Origin: Flavobacterium succinicans | GTDB lineage: Bacteria > Bacteroidota > Bacteroidia > Flavobacteriales > Flavobacteriaceae | Direction of reading: 5' to 3' | Length of the DNA: 64,000 nt | Assembly (NCBI RefSeq): GCF_001662485.1 | Contig: NZ_JMTM01000060.1 | Span: 62,001 to 126,000, forward strand | In this document: piece by piece, positions 17,648 to 24,335 of the stretch | Numbering within the stretch: the first letter of the stretch is position 1 | Layout: each line of letters starts with the position of its first letter | Translations under genes and position numbers: made by a program | Notes under the pieces: generated by a model | The model's input: only the letters and a program-made list of their open reading frames with translations | What the model was told of the DNA's origin: nothing | Databases searched by the model: none

Positions 17648-18556
17648 CTATACACTAATTACCTGTTTTATTAAACTCATTATATATTCCAAATCCTTGT
17701 CATTTTCTATTTGGATTTGATAATCTCCGTTGCCTCGATGTCCGATTGTGGAAACGTCTTTGGCGATACCTTTGGGGTCATCTAACGAACCTATTTTGGT
17801 ATTTATGAATATTTTCAAGCCTTTCTTTTGCATTTCAATATCTGAAATGTTTGACCCTTTTTTGAAGGCGATATAATATTTTTGGGGTATAACTTCGATT
17901 CCATCTGAAAGATTAAGGATGGCAGATTTAAACTTTTCATACAATTCCCTCGAAGTATCTGAACCACTAGATAAATGGTCTTCTTCTGAAAACACTTTTA
18001 TGTTTTCTTTTACCTCTTTTAATTTCTCATTATTCTCTAGAAGCGGTTTAATACTTGGCGCACCCGAACTTTTTTTGATACTATTAATGCTTATGGTATT
18101 GTTTTCAAACTGTTTTACTTCCCATAACTCAATTCCAAAATCTTTAAAATCACTGGCCGATATTTGATTTTCCGTAAAACTAGGTGATACAAAAGCCACA
18201 CGAGATTGTGACCAATCAACATCTTTACTATGCAAACTCTCGGGTAAGGTTTCATTATAAGTTAAAATGAACTCTGCTTTGTTTTGTAGCATTAAGTTTA
18301 AATAAGTCAAGCCTTGGTCTACCACACTATAGTTTTTGTCTCGCTTGTACTCTATAATGATAAAAGCGTTCGATTGCTTATCATAAGCTAAGGTATCAAT
18401 TCGCTTATTCTTGATGGTAAACTCTGATTTCACCATTTGCAACCCCATAATGTTTTGAAGATTGTTTTCAAAAAGGTTTTGAATCTCTCGCTCCAGTTTA
18501 AAAGGCTTTTCCTTTACTTGTTCAAGGGTATTGGCTGTATTGTGGTATAAAATCAT
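17648..18556 (-). CDS. DUF5655 protein with PD-(D/E)XK nuclease-like N-terminus
   Basis: A 302-residue protein. The N-terminal half has the core RIDTLAYDKQSNAFIIIEYKR (about residues 49-69), which fits the D...ExK pattern of PD-(D/E)XK nuclease folds. The C-terminal ~100 residues (LYEKFKSAILNLSDGIEVIPQKYYIAFKK and DVSTIGHRGNGDYQIQI) are the DUF5655 domain. ATG 18556 follows the stop of the upstream gene by 2 nt (TGATAATG), so the two are translated together; the TTG two codons earlier is rejected. DUF5655 proteins are often found near restriction systems. Whether this one cuts DNA is not known. Confidence 0.8.
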   Translation of the reverse strand: MILYHNTANTLEQVKEKPFKLEREIQNLFENNLQNIMGLQMVKSEFTIKNKRIDTLAYDKQSNAFIIIEYKRDKNYSVVDQGLTYLNLMLQNKAEFILTYNETLPESLHSKDVDWSQSRVAFVSPSFTENQISASDFKDFGIELWEVKQFENNTISINSIKKSSGAPSIKPLLENNEKLKEVKENIKVFSEEDHLSSGSDTSRELYEKFKSAILNLSDGIEVIPQKYYIAFKKGSNISDIEMQKKGLKIFINTKIGSLDDPKGIAKDVSTIGHRGNGDYQIQIENDKDLEYIMSLIKQVISV

Positions 18557-18558
18557 TA

Positions 18559-19461
18559 TCAAGTATTTAAAAACAAATTAGTTTGTTCATCTTCTTCTGT
18601 TTCTTTAGGAGGGATAATTTCAATCACCTTTAGAGCTTCATATGTGATTTTTGGTTTGTCAAAATTGTGACTAGTAGTATAAATTATCTTCAATTGCAAT
18701 TTTAGATTGTCATTCGGTTGAATTATAAACTGTCTATTATGATATTTTTCTAACCAATCTGCATCTAAAATTTTAACATCTACTGTTTTTCCTTCTCTTA
18801 TTAACTTCCAATAAGTATTATCGGAAAGCAAATCCATTGTTTTAATTTTCAAAATTTCAACTCTCTCTTGTTGAAATGTCTCATCTCCCATTTCTTTCAA
18901 TATCTTAGGCATATCAACAAAATTTCTATTATCTATTTTTGCGATTCCTTTTTTACTTTTAAAGGAAAATGCTTCGTCCTTCTTTAATTTTTTTGTTTGT
19001 GTTGTAATGTCATTAATTGTATTTAAGACATAATAATTATTAACTTCTAAAATCATTAGATTTTTAGGTGCTAATTTTTTAATATTAAGATTAATGTCAC
19101 TAGTAATCTTATCTAAATCTTTCTTACTTGTTAATTCGTTATTTTCAATAGATTTTAATAAACGGTGTTTGACATATACCAATAAATGACCAAACCAAGC
19201 TGATGGATTCAAAATATCTTTTAGGACATCATCAGGAATATTGATAAAAACTTGTTTAATTTTTGTTTTAATAGAACCAAACTCAATATCTACTAAATCA
19301 TACTCCACTTTAGAATCCACAGAGATATTGTAAGCAATATGCTTATCAAAAACAATTAATTTTTCATATAGTTTTGCCAACTGTATGAAGGCCTCTGAAG
19401 GATTTTTATTACCTTCAAATTCTAAATTCAGTTCAAAATCAAAGTCTTTTATATTCTCCAT
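18559..19461 (-). CDS. protein of unknown function coupled to the DUF5655 gene
   Basis: A 300-residue, soluble, lysine-rich protein starting at ATG 19461 (MENIKDFDFELNLEFEG). I do not recognise a family. Segments of note are PSEAFIQLAKLYEKLIVFDKHI, VDIEFGSIKTKIKQVFINIP and NPSAWFGHLLVYVKHRLLKSI in the first half and an EKYHNRQFIIQPNDNLKLQLKI stretch near the end, which together suggest an alpha-beta N-terminal domain followed by a small beta-rich domain. Its start lies one nucleotide after the stop of a restriction/methylase tail and its stop two nucleotides before DUF5655, so it was the middle gene of a restriction-type operon. It may be a component or regulator of that system; this is inference. 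Confidence 0.6.
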   Translation of the reverse strand: MENIKDFDFELNLEFEGNKNPSEAFIQLAKLYEKLIVFDKHIAYNISVDSKVEYDLVDIEFGSIKTKIKQVFINIPDDVLKDILNPSAWFGHLLVYVKHRLLKSIENNELTSKKDLDKITSDINLNIKKLAPKNLMILEVNNYYVLNTINDITTQTKKLKKDEAFSFKSKKGIAKIDNRNFVDMPKILKEMGDETFQQERVEILKIKTMDLLSDNTYWKLIREGKTVDVKILDADWLEKYHNRQFIIQPNDNLKLQLKIIYTTSHNFDKPKITYEALKVIEIIPPKETEEDEQTNLFLNT

Positions 19462-19462
19462 A

Positions 19463-19561
19463 TTAACTATTCTCCACAATTACTATTTCCTCCTCCGTCA
19501 ACCCATACAATGCATACGCAGTTTGGTCAATTTCCTAATCTGAATAGCCTTCAAAATGACT
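19463..19561 (-). pseudogene. C-terminal remnant of a restriction/adenine methylase gene
   Basis: The minus strand reads EIDQTAYALYGLTEEEIVIVE followed by NS and a stop. The pattern (I)DxxxYxLYGLTxEEIxIVE is the characteristic C-terminal tail of type IIG (Eco57I-like) restriction enzymes and related N6-adenine methylases. A TAG stop (plus 19535-19537) interrupts the frame before EID, where HFEGYSD precedes it. Nothing longer of the enzyme remains upstream, so the gene was deleted and only about 30 codons survive. It ends one nucleotide before the start of the unknown gene at 19461. Confidence 0.65.
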
Positions 19562-19708
19562 ACCCACACAAACTTACAAAAAATGTCTTGGGAAGTAACT
19601 TCATAAACAGAAGAAAAACAAAATTATCTTACAAGTAATTAGTATCGTTAAATGATAATCGAAAGGGTAATATTTAGAATGAAACCAAGTCCCAAAAGTT
19701 TATTCCAT

Positions 19709-19740
19709 AAAAAAAGCCCGACATTGCTGTCAGGCTTTTA
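19709..19740 (-). terminator. terminator hairpin downstream of tRNA-Asn
   Basis: AAAGCCCGACA and TGTCAGGCTTT form a stem with one mismatch, directly 3' of the tRNA on its own strand, with A/T runs on both sides. Confidence 0.65.
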
Positions 19741-19742
19741 AG

Positions 19743-19816
19743 CTCCCCCTCTTGGGCTCGAACCAAGGACCCTCTGATTAACAGTCAGATGCTCTAACCA
19801 ACTGAGCTAAGGAGGA
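19743..19816 (-). tRNA. tRNA-Asn (GTT)
   Basis: On the minus strand a 74-nt cloverleaf starts TCCTCCTTAGCTCAG, has the anticodon loop CTGTTAA (anticodon GTT, Asn), a GGTTCGAGCC T-arm and an acceptor end pairing TCCTCCT with AGGGGGA plus a G discriminator. CCA is not encoded. It borders the degraded restriction island on its 3' side; I see no second copy of its 3' end that would mark an integrated element. Confidence 0.95.
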
Positions 19817-19949
19817 AACTGTGTATTATAATGCGTAGTAGGAACGTTTTCTTTGGCTTTGACTGACATTGTTTGTTTGTCTAAGCGGTTGCAAAGATAC
19901 ACCTAATTTCAAGTTTTGCAAACAAAAAATAAATTTTTTTTGATTTTTT

Positions 19950-21293
19950 TTACTTGCCTACAATCGCTTTGTAAATGTCGTTCCCGTTAGCAAATAAAAG
20001 CAATGAGATAAGTAAAACAAAACCAACCATTTGAGCATTCTCTAAGAATTTGTCACTTGGTTTTTTGCCACTAATGATTTCGTACAACAAAAACATTACG
20101 TGACCACCATCCAACGCTGGGATTGGCAATAAATTCATTACTCCCAACATAATCGATAATAAAGCGGTGATGTTCCAGAACACTTCCCAGCTCCAAGAAC
20201 TAGGGAAAATATTAAAAATAGCTGCAAATCCACCCACTTGTTTGTAAGCTTTGGTTTCTGGATTGAAAATCATTTTCAATTGTTTACCGTAGCCTAACAA
20301 TTGGTCTTTCCCTCTTTCAATTCCCACCGGAATCGATTCGAAGAAACCATATTCTTGCTTACTGATTTTATAGTAACCTAATTTCTCTAAAGATTCTAAT
20401 CCTAAACTACCCATTTGTATCCCCAATTTCGCTTCTTGGTTCACGATTACTTGTACAGGCACTTCTTTTTCGTTGCGAATTACAACTGCTGGAAGGGTTT
20501 TACCTTTGTTCGCCTTTAGGATGGCCTTAACTTGATCGTAATATTTGGCAGGTTGGCCATTCATAGAAACGATAACGTCTTTAGGCTGCAATTGTTTATT
20601 TAAAGATTCTTCAGGAATAGCGGTAACGGCAAACGGCATTCGGATATTCACTAAAGGTCCTTTTTCTAATTTTGACAATTGGTCCACTAAATCAACAGGC
20701 ATTTGAATGGTTTGAGTAGCGCCATTTCTTTCGATTTGGACTTGTTTCCCCATTATCAATTTCATATTGATTTCGTTGTCGTATTTTTCGATTTTTTCGC
20801 CATCAATACTAAGGATTTTATCTCCCGTTTGGAAACCAATTTTGTTCATCACGGGGTTTTCTATCAATAATCCGTCTTTCATATCGGCCATCGCCACAAA
20901 AGCATCGCCATAAGCAAAAGCCATTCCTATATAAATAATGAAAGCCAAAATGAAATTTACCGTAACGCCACCCAACATAATAATCAAACGTTGCCAAGCG
21001 GGTTTCGAACGGAATTCCCAAGGTTGTGGAGGCAAGGCCATTTGTTCCTTATCCATACTCTCGTCAATCATCCCAGAGATTTTTACATAACCCCCAAGAG
21101 GCAACCAACCAATACCGTATTCGGTTTCGCCTATTTTCTTTTTGAGTAACGAAAATTTAAGGTCAAAAAACAAGTAAAATTTCTCTACTCTAGTTTTGAA
21201 TAATTTGGCAGGAATAAAATGTCCCAATTCGTGAAGAATAATTAATAAGGACAAACTCAATAAAAATTGAGCAAACTTGATAACGATTTCCAT
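19950..21293 (-). CDS. rseP: RIP metalloprotease RseP (site-2 protease)
   Basis: A 447-residue inner-membrane zinc protease. The HELGH zinc motif is at residues 21-25 in the first helix, the GGYVKISGM loop follows, two PDZ-like segments occupy the centre (GDKILSIDGEKI and LQPKDVIVSMNGQ), and the second zinc-ligand motif NLLPIPALDGGH is in the last third. Such proteases cut membrane-bound anti-sigma factors and remnant signal peptides. Length matches Bacteroidota RseP. The TACTTTTG box at 21322-21329 (read on the minus strand) probably drives it. It is a single-gene unit. Confidence 0.95.
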   Translation of the reverse strand: MEIVIKFAQFLLSLSLLIILHELGHFIPAKLFKTRVEKFYLFFDLKFSLLKKKIGETEYGIGWLPLGGYVKISGMIDESMDKEQMALPPQPWEFRSKPAWQRLIIMLGGVTVNFILAFIIYIGMAFAYGDAFVAMADMKDGLLIENPVMNKIGFQTGDKILSIDGEKIEKYDNEINMKLIMGKQVQIERNGATQTIQMPVDLVDQLSKLEKGPLVNIRMPFAVTAIPEESLNKQLQPKDVIVSMNGQPAKYYDQVKAILKANKGKTLPAVVIRNEKEVPVQVIVNQEAKLGIQMGSLGLESLEKLGYYKISKQEYGFFESIPVGIERGKDQLLGYGKQLKMIFNPETKAYKQVGGFAAIFNIFPSSWSWEVFWNITALLSIMLGVMNLLPIPALDGGHVMFLLYEIISGKKPSDKFLENAQMVGFVLLISLLLFANGNDIYKAIVGK

Positions 21294-21321
21294 TGTTTAC
21301 TTTTAGTTCTTAAATAACGCA

Positions 21322-21329
21322 CAAAAGTA
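21322..21329 (-). promoter_or_regulatory. -7 promoter box TACTTTTG of rseP
   Basis: CAAAAGTA on the plus strand is TACTTTTG on the minus strand, a TAnnTTTG match 28 bp before the rseP start. The rest of the 21294-21567 gap shows nothing further that I can name. Confidence 0.55.
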
Positions 21330-21567
21330 GCGTTTCTATTTTAATTTGATAGCGCAATATACTACATACAGATTTAAATGTTTGTTAAATCACTTGTCTC
21401 CTTTCAACTAAAGCTATTTTTTTTATCTCGTGGTTTTGGGAAACCCTTTTCATCGTTGCATTGTTATAATTTGCTCATTATGTTGGAGAAATAAAATGAA
21501 GCTAAGTATTTCTTCCTAAATTTGTCCGGAGGATTTTTTTGTTTCAATCTTTTCAATCTTTCAATCT

Positions 21568-22608
21568 ATGCAAAAAATTAAAACGGCACTACTCTCCTAC
21601 GGAATGTCCGGAAAAGTATTCCACGCTCCTTTTCTCGATTTACATCCCGGTTTTGAAATAACGGGCGCTTGGGAACGCAGCAAAAGACTCATCCAATCCG
21701 ATTTCCCTGAAGTAAAAAGCTACGCCACTTTAGAAGCTTTACTCCAAGACGATTGCGATTTGGTAATTGTGAATACGCCTGTGGGAACGCATTTTGAATA
21801 CGCCAAACAAGTCTTGCTCGCCGGAAAACACGCCATCGTAGAGAAAGCTTTCACCACCACCGTTGCCGAAGCCCAAGAACTAGCCGCTTTGGCCAACGAA
21901 AAAGGACTGCAATTAGCCGTTTTTCAAAACCGAAGATGGGACAGCGACTTCAAAACCGTTCAAAAAATACTGCAAGAGAAAATCCTTGGCGATATTGTAG
22001 AAGCCGAGATTCACTTTGACCGCTACAATCCCAATTTGAGTCCAAAAGTCCACAAAGAAACCCAAAATGCTGGTGCTGGAATTTTGAAAGATTTAGGGCC
22101 TCATATCATCGACCAAGCCTTGTGCTTGTTTGGTTTCCCAAAGGCAGTAAACGGAGACATTCGAATTACTAGAGCCCATTCTTTAGTAGATGATTGGATT
22201 GATATCACGTTATTTTATCCCGACTTAAGAGTCCGACTCAAAGCTGGTTTCTTTGTGCGCGAACCGCATCCATCGTATACGCTTCACGGCAAAAAAGGTT
22301 CGTTTTTGAAAGCTCGTGGCGATGTACAAGAAGACGAATTAAAATTAGGTAAAAAACCCAACACCACAGATTGGGGCACCGAACCCGAACACCTAAAAGG
22401 ACTGCTTCACACCGAAAACAACGGAACCATTCTCAAAGAATTCGTGCCCACAGAACAAGGCAATTACTATGCTTTTTTTGAGGGAGTGTACCAAGCCATT
22501 CTTCACGGAAAAAAAGTCCCAGTTTCCGCAGCAGAAGGCGTTCAAGTGATGCAAATCATAGAGGCGGCAATCGCTAGTCATCAACAACAGCAAAGAATCA
22601 ACTTATAA
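21568..22608 (+). CDS. Gfo/Idh/MocA family oxidoreductase
   Basis: A 346-residue NAD(P)-dependent dehydrogenase of the Gfo/Idh/MocA type. The Rossmann start is KTALLSYGMSGKVFHAPFL, followed by the conserved VIVNTPVGTHFEYAKQVLLAGKHAIVEKAFTT (EKP-like signature as EKA) and the C-terminal GAGILKDLGPHIIDQAL, where His is the usual catalytic residue. The replacement of the family Pro by Ala in EKP is slightly unusual, though seen in this subgroup. Substrate is a sugar or cyclic polyol by family; it cannot be fixed further. The gene is monocistronic, 65 bp or more upstream of the MFS gene. Confidence 0.88.
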   Translation: MQKIKTALLSYGMSGKVFHAPFLDLHPGFEITGAWERSKRLIQSDFPEVKSYATLEALLQDDCDLVIVNTPVGTHFEYAKQVLLAGKHAIVEKAFTTTVAEAQELAALANEKGLQLAVFQNRRWDSDFKTVQKILQEKILGDIVEAEIHFDRYNPNLSPKVHKETQNAGAGILKDLGPHIIDQALCLFGFPKAVNGDIRITRAHSLVDDWIDITLFYPDLRVRLKAGFFVREPHPSYTLHGKKGSFLKARGDVQEDELKLGKKPNTTDWGTEPEHLKGLLHTENNGTILKEFVPTEQGNYYAFFEGVYQAILHGKKVPVSAAEGVQVMQIIEAAIASHQQQQRINL

Positions 22609-22668
22609 ACAATATCGTTGTAAATCATTAAAATGTGTTATTATGACACAATAAGCCGTTCTTTTTTG

Positions 22669-22676
22669 TAATTTTG
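22669..22676 (+). promoter_or_regulatory. -7 promoter box TAATTTTG of the MFS transporter gene
   Basis: TAATTTTG is an exact TAnnTTTG match in an AT-rich context. It overlaps a possible TTG start at 22674, so that start is unlikely to be used and translation should begin downstream. Confidence 0.55.
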
Positions 22677-22703
22677 GCGCTTAAAACTCTAAAAACCAAT
22701 CCT

Positions 22704-23915
22704 TTGATTTACCTCAACTTCTTAGGCCGATTGAAACCCAAAGGGAAATACAAAAAAGCTTACGCCGAAGCCAAAGTCTCTTACCTCAACAGAATACGTT
22801 GGGCGGTGGCTATGTTTTATTTCGGAATGGGACTTACTTTTGCCACTTGGGCGAGTCGAATTCCAACCATCAAAACCGCTTTACAACTCAGTGAGGGTAC
22901 TTTGGGCACCATATTATTTGCACTTCCTGTGGGGCAACTTACTATGATGTTTTTCTCAGGAAAATTGGTCACATGTTATGGAAGTCACAGAGTATTGCCC
23001 GTCTCAATTTTATTATATGCTGTTAGTTTGACCAACTTAGCTTTGGCACAAAACGCTTGGCAATTGGCACTGGGGCTTTTTGCCTTTGGACTTACCGCCA
23101 ACTTAACCAATATTTCGGTAAACACCCAAGGCGTCTATACCGAAGGCCTTTTTAAGCGCAATATTATGTTGTCTTTTCACGGAATGTGGAGCTTGGCTGG
23201 TTTTACAGGAGCCTTAATCGGACTCGGAATTTTAGCCTTAGAACTCAGCACTTATACCCATTTTATTATAATTGCAGCTATAGTAGTAGCGCTAGTTGCC
23301 TTCAATTACAAATTGCTCATCCGAGCCAAAGAAACCCAAAAAACCGAAAAGAAAAAACCCTTTTTCAAACCCGACCCTACCTTAATTTGGCTAGGCGTTA
23401 TTGGCTTTTGTTGTATGGCTAGCGAAGGCGTGATGTTTGATTGGAGCGGTGTGTATTTCAAAGACGTAGTCAAAGTTCCGGGTCCTTTAGTGGTTTTGGG
23501 CTACACTTCCTTTATGATAATGATGGCCAGCGGCCGCTTTTTCGGCGACCGTCTTACCCAAAAATGGGGACGCAAAAAAGTAATGCAAATCAGCGGGTGT
23601 GTCATTTCTACAGGTTTGTTCTCCGCCGTATTTTTTCCGTACCTAATCCCCGCAACCATCGCCTTTATGTTTGTTGGACTAGGCGTTTCGACTATCATTC
23701 CAACCTTGTATAGCATCGCAGGAAAACACCCAACCATCCCAACAGGCGAAGCGCTCACCGCAGTCTCAAGCGTAAGTTTCCTCGGATTTTTAATGGGACC
23801 ACCCGTTATTGGGCATATTGCTCAAGCTTTTGGTTTGCAATTTTCATTCGCATTTATTGGCATCTTCGGATTTTTAATCGCCTTTATGGTATCCAAAATA
23901 AAAATCGAAGCCTAA
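22704..23915 (+). CDS. MFS transporter
   Basis: A protein of about 400 residues with twelve hydrophobic helices typical of the major facilitator superfamily. Helix 1 has NRIRWAVAMFYFGMGLTFATWASRIPTIK, close to fucose/sugar-type permease openings, and the loop between helices 2 and 3 has GSHRVLPVS. A second conserved loop, GDRLTQKWGRKKVM, follows helix 8. No substrate motif stands out. The start is uncertain: no ATG occurs before the first helix, so TTG 22704 is chosen, with TTG 22731 an alternative; TTG 22674 lies in the promoter box. It is followed by copy A of the structured element. Confidence 0.82.
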   Translation: MIYLNFLGRLKPKGKYKKAYAEAKVSYLNRIRWAVAMFYFGMGLTFATWASRIPTIKTALQLSEGTLGTILFALPVGQLTMMFFSGKLVTCYGSHRVLPVSILLYAVSLTNLALAQNAWQLALGLFAFGLTANLTNISVNTQGVYTEGLFKRNIMLSFHGMWSLAGFTGALIGLGILALELSTYTHFIIIAAIVVALVAFNYKLLIRAKETQKTEKKKPFFKPDPTLIWLGVIGFCCMASEGVMFDWSGVYFKDVVKVPGPLVVLGYTSFMIMMASGRFFGDRLTQKWGRKKVMQISGCVISTGLFSAVFFPYLIPATIAFMFVGLGVSTIIPTLYSIAGKHPTIPTGEALTAVSSVSFLGFLMGPPVIGHIAQAFGLQFSFAFIGIFGFLIAFMVSKIKIEA

Positions 23916-23953
23916 TTGTAAGGAGCACACGACCCTGCTATTCCAGACGAGTT

Positions 23954-24041
23954 GTCCTGCTGTACGCTATATCTTTTTTTCCTAGCTCACCGTTTGTAAA
24001 ACGGCCAGCCAGGAAAAAAAGGATGCCGCTCCCATCAGGGC
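23954..24041 (+). ncRNA. structured repeat element, copy A
   Basis: Outer helix GTCCTG (23954-23959) with CAGGGC (24036-24041); inner 11-bp helix 23973-23983 with 24011-24021; between them the 13-nt CTGTACGCTATAT and 14-nt GATGCCGCTCCCAT internal-loop strands. The terminal loop holds an extra small hairpin, CCGTTT (23990-23995) with AAACGG (23999-24004). It starts 39 nt after the MFS stop in the sense direction. Two related copies lie at 31161 and 32309. The remaining gap 24042-24190 is AT-rich without a feature. Confidence 0.65.
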
Positions 24042-24198
24042 TAGACGATAAATTTTAGCTTTTCAAAACAAAAAAAGGAAAAAAAATTTTTGTTATAATA
24101 AAAGTTAATAGTTTTTTTATTACATTTACAATGTTGCTGTTATTGATTATCAATCAGTTATAAAACCAAACTTTTAATACCAATTCATAATGCAGCTC

Positions 24199-24305
24199 AT
24201 TTGAGCCTCGTGCTCAAATTTCCAAAAACGTTTTATTAATTAATGGGAGTGTTGCACTCCACAAGCTGTTGTATTGGAGGATTCCTTTTTATTGGGTCCT
24301 CCAAT
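24199..24305 (+). promoter_or_regulatory. three consecutive hairpins in the TonB receptor leader
   Basis: Three inverted repeats line up before the receptor gene: TTTGAGC with GCTCAAA (24200-24222), GGAGTG with CACTCC (24245-24259), and ATTGGAGGA (24273-24281) with TCCTCCAAT (24297-24305). The last one is followed by 30 bp and the ATG. They may form a leader that controls expression; no known riboswitch is recognised. Confidence 0.4.
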
Positions 24306-24335
24306 GTAACAGTACTTTACATTTTATAAACGCCT

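Noticed and set aside
17523..17720. 65-codon plus-strand frame across the DUF1016 remnant
   Set aside because: It is the opposite-strand shadow of the remnant and of the start of the DUF5655 3' end; it has no domain.
19743..19816. tRNA-Asn as an attachment site of the degraded restriction island
   Set aside because: No second copy of the tRNA 3' end was found on the far side of the island and no integrase gene is present.
22674..22703. TTG at 22674 as the MFS start
   Set aside because: It lies within the TAATTTTG -7 box, so a transcript starting behind the box would not contain it.
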